Below the pieces are notes generated by a model. That model saw nothing but the letters and a program-made list of their open reading frames with translations, did not search any database and was not told the DNA's origin. Made by a program: the position numbers and the translations under genes. Shown here in pieces: positions 31,974 through 40,041 of a stretch of DNA of 64,000 nucleotides. Source of the stretch: Betaproteobacteria bacterium (GTDB taxonomy: Bacteria > Pseudomonadota > Gammaproteobacteria > Burkholderiales > SG8-39); contig JACPYS010000031.1 of assembly GCA_016195915.1 (NCBI GenBank), positions 37,502-101,501 on the forward strand, given 5' to 3'. Each line of letters begins with the position of its first letter. Position 1 is the first letter of the stretch.

Positions 31974-32423
31974 CTACTCGACCCTGACTTCAATGCTTTT
32001 GGGCTTCGATTCGGCGGTCTTCGGAATCTGCAGGTTCAGCATGCCGTCCTTGAACGAGGCCTTGATATTGGCTTCGTCGATATTGTCGGGCAGCGTGAAG
32101 CTGCGCACGAAGTTCCCGTAGTACCGTTCCACGCGGTGGAATTTCTTCCCCTTTTCTTCCTTCTCCTGCTTCCTTTCGCCCTGGATGGTGACCACCCCGT
32201 TGTCCACGCTGACTTTGACATCCTCCTTCTTGACCTCGGGAATTTCCGCCTTGATCACGAATTCCTTGTCGGTCTCGCTGATGTCGACCCGTGGAGTCCA
32301 TTCCCCTGTCGCGATGAGTTCCTGGCCGCGTGTCGACGGCCAGCCGATCGAGCCCATCGCCCGGGTGTAGCGATCGAACATGTCCTCGATTTCGCGCAAC
32401 GGTTCCCATTTGACTATCGCCAT
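31974..32423 (-). CDS. Hsp20/alpha-crystallin small heat-shock protein
   Basis: A 149-residue small heat-shock chaperone that holds unfolding proteins. The alpha-crystallin domain spans about residues 40-140 (WTPRVDISETDKEFVIKAE, then IPEVKKEDVKVSVDNGVVTI and a GMLNLQIPK end). ATG 32421-32423 has GAAGGAA upstream. It overlaps the 3' end of the GlgC-like gene by ten bases, so translation is coupled. Start MAIVKWEPLREIEDMFDR is typical. The tail of a paralogue remains at 30980-31043. Confidence 0.92.
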   Translation of the reverse strand: MAIVKWEPLREIEDMFDRYTRAMGSIGWPSTRGQELIATGEWTPRVDISETDKEFVIKAEIPEVKKEDVKVSVDNGVVTIQGERKQEKEEKGKKFHRVERYYGNFVRSFTLPDNIDEANIKASFKDGMLNLQIPKTAESKPKSIEVRVE

Positions 32424-33418
32424 GATGCAATTCCTTCTTCGCGGGAAGTTGAAATGCCCGGATGGCCGGCCCGCGGTCCGGCCATCAGGGGATGCATGCT
32501 CAGAGCAGTTCCAATGGGCGATCGGTGCAATCGGCGTTCGCCGCGTATCGGCCAGGCGGAATTGTTCAGCTCGAAACGCGGCCATGCTCCGGTAACGTCC
32601 TGCAGCGCGGCCCGGTAGGCGTCCAGCGTTCCCACGTCGCGCCAGTAGCAGCGCTCCTCCCAGGGCTGCACGCCCGGGACCCAGTTGGTGGAGAAATCGT
32701 AGGCGAAAGTGCGGTGGCGCAGCGGCAGCCCCGGCAGGATATGGGCGCCGAAATCCGTGCCGCCCTGCCGCATGCTACGCACCAACAGTTCGATCAGCAG
32801 CTCGGGCTCGAACAGATAGTTGCCCATCGATGCGTAGGCCCGGCTTTGATCCGAGTGCATCGGCGCGGGCCGTTTCGGTTTTTCCTGGAAATCGAGGACC
32901 TCCCCATCTGCGCCCGCCACCACGACGCCCAGCGACGATGCGCTCTCGAGAGGGACCGGCACCGCGCCGATCGTCACGTCGGCATTGCGCGCCAGGTGAA
33001 ATCCGACCATCTGCCGGATGTCCATGCGATAGACGTGATCGGCCGCGAACACCACGACCAGGTCGGGCCGGTGCTCTTCGATCAGGTGGATGTTGCGCAG
33101 GACGGCGTGCGCCGTGCCTTTGAACTCCGCGGACTCGCCGTCGTGCTCCGGGAGCCGGATCCGGATGAAACGGTCGCACCCGCGAAGCCGGTCCGCCCAA
33201 TTCGCCTGGATGTGCTCGCTCAACGAGCGCGGTTTGTGCTGCGCAAGGAGATAGATCGAGGTGATCCCGGAGTTGAACAGATTGCTCAGCACGAAATCGA
33301 CGATGCGCCGTCCATCGGCAAACGGCAGCGCCGGCTTCGCGTGGTGTTCGGTCAAGGGATGCAGGCGCGTGCCCTTGCCTCCGGCGAGCACCAGCGCGAG
33401 GATTTTCATCGAATGCAC
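32414..33418 (-). CDS. Short GlgC-like glucose-1-phosphate adenylyltransferase
   Basis: A 334-residue nucleotidyltransferase similar to ADP-glucose pyrophosphorylase. The NTP motif LVLAGGKGTRLHPLT, ADHVYRMD and YWRDVGTLDAY are clear. GlgC is usually about 420 residues with a C-terminal left-handed beta-helix; here similarity ends near AWPIRGERR and the last 35 residues are unrelated. The allosteric and oligomer-forming domain is missing, and the frame ends inside the hsp20 start region, so a deletion joining the two genes is likely. GTG 33418 has GGAG 8 bases upstream; ATG 33409 is possible. Confidence 0.8.
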   Translation of the reverse strand: MHSMKILALVLAGGKGTRLHPLTEHHAKPALPFADGRRIVDFVLSNLFNSGITSIYLLAQHKPRSLSEHIQANWADRLRGCDRFIRIRLPEHDGESAEFKGTAHAVLRNIHLIEEHRPDLVVVFAADHVYRMDIRQMVGFHLARNADVTIGAVPVPLESASSLGVVVAGADGEVLDFQEKPKRPAPMHSDQSRAYASMGNYLFEPELLIELLVRSMRQGGTDFGAHILPGLPLRHRTFAYDFSTNWVPGVQPWEERCYWRDVGTLDAYRAALQDVTGAWPRFELNNSAWPIRGERRLHRSPIGTALSMHPLMAGPRAGHPGISTSREEGIASWR

Positions 33419-33482
33419 TGGAGATTCTCCTTGGTACCCGTTTCAGTGCGGCGCCGGCGTGCGCCGGTCGGCGCGGCGGCGC

Positions 33483-33662
33483 CTATTCGCCATCGTCATA
33501 GCGGGGGACCCACGCCAGGTCCGCTCGCGCCGTCTCGATCGCTTCGCAATCCGGGCTGGATGACCTGCACACGGGGCATTGCCTGCCGGAATACAGCATT
33601 CCGCAGCGGCCGCAACGATCGACAGGCGGCTTGCTGTCTTCGTATTCCGCGCGGCGGTCCAT
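33483..33662 (-). CDS. Small zinc-ribbon protein
   Basis: A 59-residue frame from ATG 33660-33662 to TAG 33483-33485. It has two Cys pairs, CGRCG and CPVC, 15 residues apart, a zinc-ribbon/rubredoxin-like knuckle, and an acidic tail (WVPRYDDGE). Spacing to the DUF2934 gene upstream is nine bases, so they are probably co-transcribed. The family is not recognised; a metal-binding structural or regulatory protein is likely. It is short, but composition and position support it. Confidence 0.55.
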   Translation of the reverse strand: MDRRAEYEDSKPPVDRCGRCGMLYSGRQCPVCRSSSPDCEAIETARADLAWVPRYDDGE

Positions 33663-33671
33663 CGCACGAAA

Positions 33672-33965
33672 TCAGCTGCTGGCCGCGATGCCGCCCATAG
33701 CGCCCAGTGCGCGATCGATTTCGGCCTCGGCCTCGAGCCAATCGTGGTCGGCGCAACCGCAGTTCCAGCCGCGCTGTTCGGCGCGAAAGTAGGCTGCGCG
33801 CGCGATCATCTGATGGCGTTCCTCCACGCTGATGGTCGCAAGGCCGCTGTCAGCAGGTGAGCTTGCGGAGGCCTTCGACGGAGGCGACCGCGGTGCACCC
33901 CTCACCGGCCTTAAAGTGGAACGGGCGGATCCGGACTTTTCCTTGACGTTCGATTTTCTCAACAT
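33672..33965 (-). CDS. DUF2934 domain protein
   Basis: A 97-residue protein with a Ser/Arg/Lys-rich N-terminus (1-45) and a C-terminal DUF2934 domain (ISVEERHQMIARAAYFRAEQ, then HDWLEAEAEIDRAL). DUF2934 proteins are small, often located near stress genes, and of unknown function. ATG 33963-33965 has GGAG 8 bases upstream. An overlapping frame from ATG 33978 gives a 42-residue peptide in another phase and is less convincing. It lies in the Hsp20/GlgC cluster. Confidence 0.65.
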   Translation of the reverse strand: MLRKSNVKEKSGSARSTLRPVRGAPRSPPSKASASSPADSGLATISVEERHQMIARAAYFRAEQRGWNCGCADHDWLEAEAEIDRALGAMGGIAASS

Positions 33966-34187
33966 GATTTGTCTCCATTATGGTTATCGAAGAGAGATGT
34001 CGAAATCCACGGTCGTCGCGCCGCCGGGACGGCGAACGCAGCTTGCTGTTGTCGGGTAGTTTGGATGGGGTGTCGAATAGACACGTCGCGGCCCACGCTT
34101 GCGCAGATGAACAACTATGGGAGTGTTGTCTCAAAAAACATTGTGACGCTCTGCAACGCGCGCGGGGCGACGCAAAGCGGTAATCGC

Positions 34188-34207
34188 AATACCGGGAACC
34201 CGGTATT
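34188..34207. repeat. 9-bp perfect inverted repeat after the response regulator
   Basis: AATACCGGG and CCCGGTATT separated by two A residues, 24 bases beyond the stop of the response regulator gene. The two-base centre makes a poor hairpin, so it may be a protein-binding palindrome; no T-run follows. Confidence 0.45.
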
Positions 34208-34231
34208 CGTTGCGGCGGCGGCCTCGCCGGA

Positions 34232-34882
34232 TCAGACGGAACTGATGCCTTCGCGAATCGCGAACGTGGTGAGTTGCGCAATCGAATGCAGATCGAGCTT
34301 GCGCATGATGTTGCGGCGGTGCGTGTCCACCGTGGCCACGGAGATGAACAGGCGTTTCGCGATTGCGGACGAGCGGTGGCCCTCTGCGATCAGCTGGAGA
34401 ATCTCGCGCTCGCGCCGGCCGAGCGCCGCCAGGCCGTGGCGGGCGGGCCCATCCCGGCGGCTGATGTCTTCGATCACCGTTCCGGCGACTTCCGGGCAGA
34501 GGTAGTTCCGGCCGCTCGCCACCGCGCGGATGGCGCGCAGGAGCTCGGTCCCGGCCGCTGCCTTGACCACGTAGCCGGCCGCTCCCGCCTTGAGCATCTC
34601 GATCACGTAGCGGCGGTCGGAATACATCGACAGAGCCACCACGCGGAGCTTCGGGTATCGCGATGCCAGGTGGCTCATGGCCTCGATTCCACTCAGCTCG
34701 GGCATCGCGATATCGAGTACCACGATGTCGGGCGACAGCTTGCGCACGAGTTGCAGCAGCGTACGCCCGTCGGCCGCCTCGCCCACCACCTCGATGTCTG
34801 GCTCCTTTTCCACCAGTGTACGCAGTGCCTCGCGCAGCATGCGGTGATCATCGGCGAGGAGAACCCGGATCTTCACGACCAC
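34232..34882 (-). CDS. NarL/FixJ-family response regulator
   Basis: A 216-residue two-component response regulator. Receiver domain 1-125 with Asp11-Asp12 (LLADDH), phospho-acceptor Asp57 (IVVLDIAMPE) and the Lys in GYVVKAAAG. C-terminal LuxR-type HTH (about 150-205: LGRREREILQLIAEG, then AKRLFISVATVDTHRRNI). GTG 34882 overlaps the stop of the kinase gene, so the two are coupled. Regulon unknown; the small cluster at 33483-33965 and the hsp20 genes are downstream on the same strand. Confidence 0.9.
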   Translation of the reverse strand: MVVKIRVLLADDHRMLREALRTLVEKEPDIEVVGEAADGRTLLQLVRKLSPDIVVLDIAMPELSGIEAMSHLASRYPKLRVVALSMYSDRRYVIEMLKAGAAGYVVKAAAGTELLRAIRAVASGRNYLCPEVAGTVIEDISRRDGPARHGLAALGRREREILQLIAEGHRSSAIAKRLFISVATVDTHRRNIMRKLDLHSIAQLTTFAIREGISSV

Positions 34883-35760
34883 ACCCTTCCTGGCGCGCCG
34901 GTTTTCACTTCGAACGGCGCGCTCACCGTCGCGACCGTTCCATCACCGGGAACAGCATCGATGTGCAGCGCGCCACCGATGTATCCGAGCCGCTCGCGCA
35001 GGCTTGGCAGCCCGAAGCCGCCACCTGTTTGCGGTTTGTCGAACGGGCGAACCTCGAAGCCGACGCCCTTGTCGGTGACCGAAACGACGAGTTTACTTGC
35101 ATTGCGCCGGATGTCTACTTCGGCACGGCCGACCTTGGCGTGCTTGGCCACGTTGATGAGCAGTTCGCGAACCGCGCGGAACACGATGGCGCGAACCGTC
35201 TGATCGAGCGGCTTGGGCTTGCGGTCGTCGCGCACCTCGACCTCGAGCCCGTAGACGCGATGCATCTCCTCGGCCAGCCATTCAAGCGCAGGAACCAGCC
35301 CGAGTTCGAACAGTACCGGCGGGCTGATCTGGAAAGCGAGCGAGCCCACCGACATCTTGGCCCGCAGAATCAGCTCGTTTACCTCGCGCAGCTCGGGCGA
35401 GGGATGCTTGTCATCGCTCATCAGTGCTCCGAGCTTCAGCCCGGCGACCGCAAGCAGCTGCCCCAGATCGTCGTGCAGGTCGGCCGCGATCTCCCGGCGC
35501 TCGCGTTCCTCGGCCATTGCCACCTGAAACATGAGCGCGCGCAGCTGGCGGGTCCGTTCAGTGACTCTGTGCTCGAGGGTGCGCGAAAGCGCCGCCTGGT
35601 CGGCGAGCAGGCGCTCGGCCCGGTCGTTGGACTCGCTGATGTCGTTGCTGGCGGACGCCGGATCGCCGCGCCGCTTCTGATCACACGCGACTCGCGGCGG
35701 GCGGCGTGCCGCTGGCGCGGACATCGTTCCGCCACTTCGCTGTTTTCGTGCCCGAGCCAT
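34873..35760 (-). CDS. NarL-type sensor histidine kinase (HisKA_3)
   Basis: A 295-residue kinase. Residues 43-85 form a coiled-coil, followed by the HisKA_3 dimerisation helix with His95 (IAADLHDDLGQLL). The HATPase domain has the N-box (RELLINVAKHAKVG), G1 (VTDKGVGFE) and G2 (GGGFGLPSLRERLG). There is no membrane segment and no PAS or other sensor domain, so it is cytosolic; the first 40 residues are basic and disordered. ATG 35758-35760 has GGAG at 8 bases. It is coupled to the response regulator gene. Confidence 0.88.
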   Translation of the reverse strand: MARARKQRSGGTMSAPAARRPPRVACDQKRRGDPASASNDISESNDRAERLLADQAALSRTLEHRVTERTRQLRALMFQVAMAEERERREIAADLHDDLGQLLAVAGLKLGALMSDDKHPSPELREVNELILRAKMSVGSLAFQISPPVLFELGLVPALEWLAEEMHRVYGLEVEVRDDRKPKPLDQTVRAIVFRAVRELLINVAKHAKVGRAEVDIRRNASKLVVSVTDKGVGFEVRPFDKPQTGGGFGLPSLRERLGYIGGALHIDAVPGDGTVATVSAPFEVKTGAPGRVWS

Positions 35761-35887
35761 GGGTGGTCTCCACCTCAGGAGACAGATTGCCCTGCGCCGC
35801 AAGATTACAACATTTGGCCGAGGCGCGAATCGAGGATAATCGTCGAATTGCGCTCGGACAAACCGGGCAGCTTGAATCGCGAAAACC

Positions 35888-36964
35888 ATGTCAGGATCAA
35901 TTGGAGCGCAGAGCTTCGTCTACAACGCATTTCCGGTGCGCGTCGTATTCGGCACGGGCTCGGTCGCCAGGCTGCCCGAAGAACTCGACCGGCTTGGTGC
36001 GAAACGCGCGCTGATCCTGTCCACGCCGGGACGCTCGGCGAGTGCGAAGAAAGTCGCTGCAAGCCTGGGCGCGCGTGTCGCCGGATTTTTCGACCGCGCG
36101 CAGATGCATACTCCTCTGGAGGTCGCAGAGGACGCGCGGCGTGTGGCGAAGGAACTGGGCGCCGACGCCTGCGTCACCGTAGGCGGCGGTTCGACGATCG
36201 GGCTCGGAAAGGCGATTGCGCTGACTTCGAGCCTGCCGGTGCTGGCCGTGCCGACCACCTACTCCGGATCCGAAATGACGCCGATCTACGGCCTGCTGGA
36301 AGGCGGCATGAAACGCACCGGACGCGACGCCCGCGTGCTGCCCAAGACCGTGATCTACGACCCCGAGCTGCTGCTCGGCCTGCCGGCTGCGAATTCCGCG
36401 GCGAGTGGAATGAACGCGATGGCGCACTGCGTAGAGGCCCTCTATGCGCACGACGGCAATCCGATCACCTCGATGCTCGCGGAGGAGGGAATCCGCGCGC
36501 TCGCGAAGAGCCTTCCCGAGGTGGTGCGAAACCCGGACAATCTGGAAGCACGCGGGGATTCTCTCTACGGGGCTTGGCTCGCCGGCGTATCGCTGGCCTC
36601 GGCCGGCATGGCGCTGCATCACAAGCTTTGCCACACGCTCGGAGGAAGCTTCGGCCTGCCGCATGCGGAGACGCATGCGATCGTGCTGCCCCACGCGGCG
36701 CGTTACAACCGCGACGCGGCGAGAGAGGCCATGCAGCGCACCGCAAGCGCGCTTGGAGTGGACGATGCGCCGACCGGGCTCTATGACCTGGAGCTGCGCC
36801 TCGGACTGAAACTCGCGCTGAAGGATCTCGGGTTGAAGGAAAGCGACCTCGATCGCGCCGCGAAGCTTGCGACGGAGAGCCCGTATCCCAATCCTGCGCC
36901 GCTTGGCTATGCAGGAATTCGCGCGGTGCTTGAAGCGGCTTTTCACGGCCGCCGTCCTCTATGA
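35888..36964 (+). CDS. Maleylacetate reductase
   Basis: A 358-residue iron-type alcohol dehydrogenase family member matching maleylacetate reductases, which reduce maleylacetate to 3-oxoadipate with NAD(P)H. Features: the FGTGS start block, the nucleotide-binding VTVGGGSTIGLGKAIAL, PTTYSGSEMTPIYG, and a MNAMAHCVEALYA plus HHKLCHTLGGSFGLPHAETH block with metal-site His residues. It fits a pathway through hydroxyquinol or chlorocatechols, but the ring-cleavage partner is not adjacent. It is divergent from the histidine kinase gene and coupled by ATGA to a Bug gene. Confidence 0.87.
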   Translation: MSGSIGAQSFVYNAFPVRVVFGTGSVARLPEELDRLGAKRALILSTPGRSASAKKVAASLGARVAGFFDRAQMHTPLEVAEDARRVAKELGADACVTVGGGSTIGLGKAIALTSSLPVLAVPTTYSGSEMTPIYGLLEGGMKRTGRDARVLPKTVIYDPELLLGLPAANSAASGMNAMAHCVEALYAHDGNPITSMLAEEGIRALAKSLPEVVRNPDNLEARGDSLYGAWLAGVSLASAGMALHHKLCHTLGGSFGLPHAETHAIVLPHAARYNRDAAREAMQRTASALGVDDAPTGLYDLELRLGLKLALKDLGLKESDLDRAAKLATESPYPNPAPLGYAGIRAVLEAAFHGRRPL

Positions 36965-37926
36965 GATGCGGCTGGCGCATTGCGGGCGCGGCCATGGCGT
37001 TGCTGTTTCACTCGACGCTCACCGCGCAGAATTTTCCCGCGAAGCCGGTAAAAATCGTGGTGCCGTTTTCAGCCGGCGGTGCCGTCGACGTTCCGGCCCG
37101 CATCCTCGCGCAGAAGCTGCAGGAGTTCTGGGGGCAGGGCGTGGTGGTGGACAACCGTCCCGGCGCGGGCAGCACCATCGGCGCGGAAGCGGTGGCGAAG
37201 GCCGCGCCGGACGGGTACACGCTGCTGCTGACTTCCAATACCCACGTGATCAGTGGCAACCTCTATCGCAATCTCAGCTACGACCCGCTCGGCGATTTCG
37301 AGCCCGTGATGGAGCTGGGTAACGCGCCCAATGTGCTGGTGGTGCATCCGGGTTTCCCGGCCAAGTCGGTGGCGGAACTGATCGCGGAGGCGAAGCGCCG
37401 TCCCGGGCAGATCGATTACGCGTCCTCCGGGAACGGCAGTTCGCAGCACCTGTTCTGCGCACTGTTCGCGGCGATGGCAGGCGTGCGCATGAACCACGTT
37501 CCCTACAAGGGCAGCGGGCAGGCAACCACCGACCTCCTCGCCGGGCGCGTGCCGGTGAGTTGCCCCGGCGTGAACAACGTGCTTACCCACATCAAGGCCG
37601 GCAAGTTGCGGCCCCTCGCCGTGACTTCGCAGCGGCGCTCGATGGAACTGCCCGAAGTTCCGACGCTCGCCGAGGCCGGCGTAGCGGGGTACGAGGCGAC
37701 GCTGTGGATCGGTCTACTCGCCCCGAAAGGAACTGCGCGCGCGGTGACCGCAAAGATTTTCGCCGACCTGAGCAAAGTCCTCGGCCGCGATGATGTGAAG
37801 AAAGCTCTCGCGGGAACGGGCACCGAATCGAGCGTCAAGGACGATCGACAGTTCGCGCAATTGCTGCGCGAAGAATCCGCGAAGTGGGCGAAGCTGATCG
37901 CCGAGAGCGGCGCGAAGGTGGAGTAG
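36961..37926 (+). CDS. Bug/TctC binding protein
   Basis: A 321-residue tripartite tricarboxylate transporter binding protein. Signal peptide residues 1-22 (IAGAAMALLFHSTLTAQ). Family blocks: FPAKPVKIVVPFSAGGAVDV, DNRPGAGSTIGAEAV, AAPDGYTLLLTSNTH, MNHVPYKGSG, LPEVPTLAEAGVAGYE. Its ATG overlaps the maleylacetate reductase stop (ATGA), so binding protein and reductase are made together; a substrate of the maleylacetate pathway is a plausible ligand. No TctA/TctB follows. Confidence 0.88.
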   Translation: MRCGWRIAGAAMALLFHSTLTAQNFPAKPVKIVVPFSAGGAVDVPARILAQKLQEFWGQGVVVDNRPGAGSTIGAEAVAKAAPDGYTLLLTSNTHVISGNLYRNLSYDPLGDFEPVMELGNAPNVLVVHPGFPAKSVAELIAEAKRRPGQIDYASSGNGSSQHLFCALFAAMAGVRMNHVPYKGSGQATTDLLAGRVPVSCPGVNNVLTHIKAGKLRPLAVTSQRRSMELPEVPTLAEAGVAGYEATLWIGLLAPKGTARAVTAKIFADLSKVLGRDDVKKALAGTGTESSVKDDRQFAQLLREESAKWAKLIAESGAKVE

Positions 37927-38075
37927 GGAACTGCGTCTGGCGGATGGGTGCACGACCATCCCGGCGTGTTCGAGGGAGCACTCATGCGGCCGCCGTGACA
38001 TAATGGAAACATCTCGAATCCTCGGCGGCGGATCGTGAAAGAGTTTGAATCTCCTGTGGAGATCCGGTTCTTGTG

Positions 38076-38540
38076 ATGACAGCTTCGAGCGCCATCTGTC
38101 ATGTGGCAAGCGCCCTTTGCCCTGTTCCGGCGGAGCGCGCGTTTGGTCATTTGACGGGCGCCGCGGGCATGGCGCAGTGGTGCCTGGGCATGATGGACTG
38201 CGCCGAAGAAAAGCCCGCGCTGATGCGCGGCCGCTCGCTGTTCGACGGCGCCGAGGCTTGGGTACGCGTCGATTCCGATCCCGCGAAGTTCTCTGCGGAG
38301 TACTGGTGTGGCGCCGCGCCCGATGCGCTCACGCCACGCATCCACGCCCGCGTCATACCCGGCCCGAGCCTTGGCTACGGCGCGCACGAATGCCTCGCCA
38401 CCCTGCTCGCATGGCGTCCGGCGGCAATGTCTGACGAGCGCTGGCGGCGCTTGATGGTTACCCACGAGACGGAAATTCTTCTCATCCGCGAGCAGCTCAC
38501 CCGGGAGATTGCGACGATTGATCCAACCAAACAGGAGTAA
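38076..38540 (+). CDS. Hypothetical protein near Bug genes
   Basis: A 154-residue protein, ATG 38076 (a GTG is directly before it). The chain (ERAFGHLTGAAGMAQWCLGM, then DGAEAWVRVDSDPA and a C-terminal helical part with EILLIREQLTREI) recalls SRPBCC/polyketide-cyclase-like proteins, in which a hydrophobic pocket binds a ligand, but I cannot assign it firmly. No signal peptide. It is placed eight bases before the next Bug gene and shares its orientation. A role in the same pathway is inferred from position only. Confidence 0.6.
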   Translation: MTASSAICHVASALCPVPAERAFGHLTGAAGMAQWCLGMMDCAEEKPALMRGRSLFDGAEAWVRVDSDPAKFSAEYWCGAAPDALTPRIHARVIPGPSLGYGAHECLATLLAWRPAAMSDERWRRLMVTHETEILLIREQLTREIATIDPTKQE

Positions 38541-38547
38541 GGGCGCC

Positions 38548-39525
38548 ATGCGTGACGTACGCCAGAGAGTGGTTATCGGTATCGGATCGCTTTTGTTCGC
38601 CGCATTGAGCGGCGCGGCTCAGGCCCAGGCGGATACCCGGCCGATCCGCGTGCTTGTCGGATTTGCGCCGGGGGGATCGACCGACGTGGTCGCGCGCCTG
38701 CTTGCGGACAAGGTCCGTGAATCGCTGGGCCGGCCGGTGATCGTGGAGAACAAGCCCGGCAACGGCGGCCAGGTCGCCGCGATCCAGCTGAAGAACTCGG
38801 CGCCCGACGGCACGACGCTGATGCTCACCATCGACCACACGCATGTCATCATTCCCCTCACCTTCAAGGAACCGGGCTACGACGCGATCCGGGATTTCAC
38901 GCCCGTGATCGGCGTGGCGCAGTACTACAACGCCATGGCCGCGAGCGGATTGTCGGGGGTGAAGAGCCTGCTCGAGATGGGCGCGTGGCTCAAGGCCAAC
39001 CCGAAGCAGGCGAATTTCGGCATTCCTGCCGCCGGCAGTGTGCCGCAGTTCGCCGGACTGGTCGTCGCCAGGACGCTCCATGTCGAGATGACACCCATCC
39101 CCTACAAAGGGGGCGCTCCAATGGTGCAGGATCTGCTCGGCGGGCAGGTGCCGCTCGGTTTCGGCTCGCTCACCGATATGCTCGATCACCATCGCGCGGG
39201 GAAGCTGCGCGTGCTCGCGGTCTCGGGTACGCAACGCTCGCGCGCGGCGCCCGATATCCCGACCTTCGAGGAACTGGGCCTGAAGGGCATAGACAAGAAT
39301 CCCTGGCTCGCCTTCGTCGGCCCGGCGGGGCTTCCGGCGGCGTTCGTCCAGCGCTTCAACGCCGCTGTCCGTACCGCGATGGAAGCGCCGGAGGTGCGCG
39401 CGCGCTTCGTACCGCTCGGTATCGAAGCGTCGCCGACCGCGCCGGAGGAACTGCGCGACTGGATTGTGTCGGCGACTGCCCACTGGGGACCGGTGATCAA
39501 GGAATCCGGTTACCAGTTGCAGTGA
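38548..39525 (+). CDS. Bug/TctC binding protein
   Basis: A 325-residue tripartite tricarboxylate transporter binding protein. Signal peptide residues 1-27 (VVIGIGSLLFAALSGAAQAQ). Family blocks: RPIRVLVGFAPGGSTDVVAR, ENKPGNGGQVAAIQLKNSAP, DGTTLMLTIDHTH, MTPIPYKGGAPM. ATG 38548 follows AGGAG. It is the second Bug protein of this locus and is coupled (GTGA overlap) to a RidA protein. It is diverged from the other two Bug proteins in the window, so ligand specificity probably differs. Confidence 0.88.
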   Translation: MRDVRQRVVIGIGSLLFAALSGAAQAQADTRPIRVLVGFAPGGSTDVVARLLADKVRESLGRPVIVENKPGNGGQVAAIQLKNSAPDGTTLMLTIDHTHVIIPLTFKEPGYDAIRDFTPVIGVAQYYNAMAASGLSGVKSLLEMGAWLKANPKQANFGIPAAGSVPQFAGLVVARTLHVEMTPIPYKGGAPMVQDLLGGQVPLGFGSLTDMLDHHRAGKLRVLAVSGTQRSRAAPDIPTFEELGLKGIDKNPWLAFVGPAGLPAAFVQRFNAAVRTAMEAPEVRARFVPLGIEASPTAPEELRDWIVSATAHWGPVIKESGYQLQ

Positions 39526-39959
39526 CAAGGCGGTTCGTCTCCAGCGGCTCGCGCTGGGAGGCGCTTGCCGGATATTCCCGCGCCGTGGTGGACGGTGACT
39601 GGGTGTTCGTTTCGGGTACCGTCGGCCAGGATTTCGCCACGGGAAGCATGCCCGCGGGTGCGATTGCCCAGGCCGAGCAGTCGCTCGATAACATCGAAGC
39701 CGCACTGACAAAGGCTGGCGCGAAGCTGACTGACGTGGTGCGCGTGCGGGTCTACATACCGCGCCGTGCCGACGTGGGCGCGGTCAGCGGCGTCATCAAG
39801 CGGCGACTCGGAGCGGCGCGCGCGGCGAACACCACCGTGTGCGCGCCGCTGGCGGTCACGGGTGCGAGGGTGGAAATCGAGGTCACAGCCCTGAAATCAC
39901 GCGCTCGAACCGGCGCGGCGACTCGAGTACGCCGGCGCTCCGACGGTAAAGTGCTCTGA
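39522..39959 (+). CDS. RidA/YjgF family protein
   Basis: A 145-residue RidA-like protein (reactive enamine/imine deaminase fold). YSRAVVDGDWVFVSGTVGQD, then AQAEQSLDNIEAALTKAGA and DVVRVRVYI are family blocks. GTG 39522 overlaps the Bug gene stop. In catabolic operons RidA-like proteins often hydrolyse imines or aminoacrylates; here the substrate is unknown. The last 20 residues are Arg-rich and not typical. The convergent aminotransferase gene, a PLP enzyme that can release imines, is 82 bases on. Confidence 0.78.
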   Translation: MTRRFVSSGSRWEALAGYSRAVVDGDWVFVSGTVGQDFATGSMPAGAIAQAEQSLDNIEAALTKAGAKLTDVVRVRVYIPRRADVGAVSGVIKRRLGAARAANTTVCAPLAVTGARVEIEVTALKSRARTGAATRVRRRSDGKVL

Positions 39960-40041
39960 TCCGGAAGCGCACGATGCCGGGCGGTCCGGCTGAAGCGAGC
40001 GGGCGCGCCTAGTCCAGTCGGAGCGTCCCGGGATCCAGGCG

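Noticed and set aside
31000..32040. Recent duplication of the hsp20 3' end
   Set aside because: Most differences between the two tails are silent or conservative, so the short copy is an old paralogue tail rather than a fresh duplication.
33850..33978. 42-residue peptide from ATG 33978 overlapping the DUF2934 gene
   Set aside because: The other phase carries a recognisable DUF2934 domain and a better ribosome binding site; kept only as an alternative.
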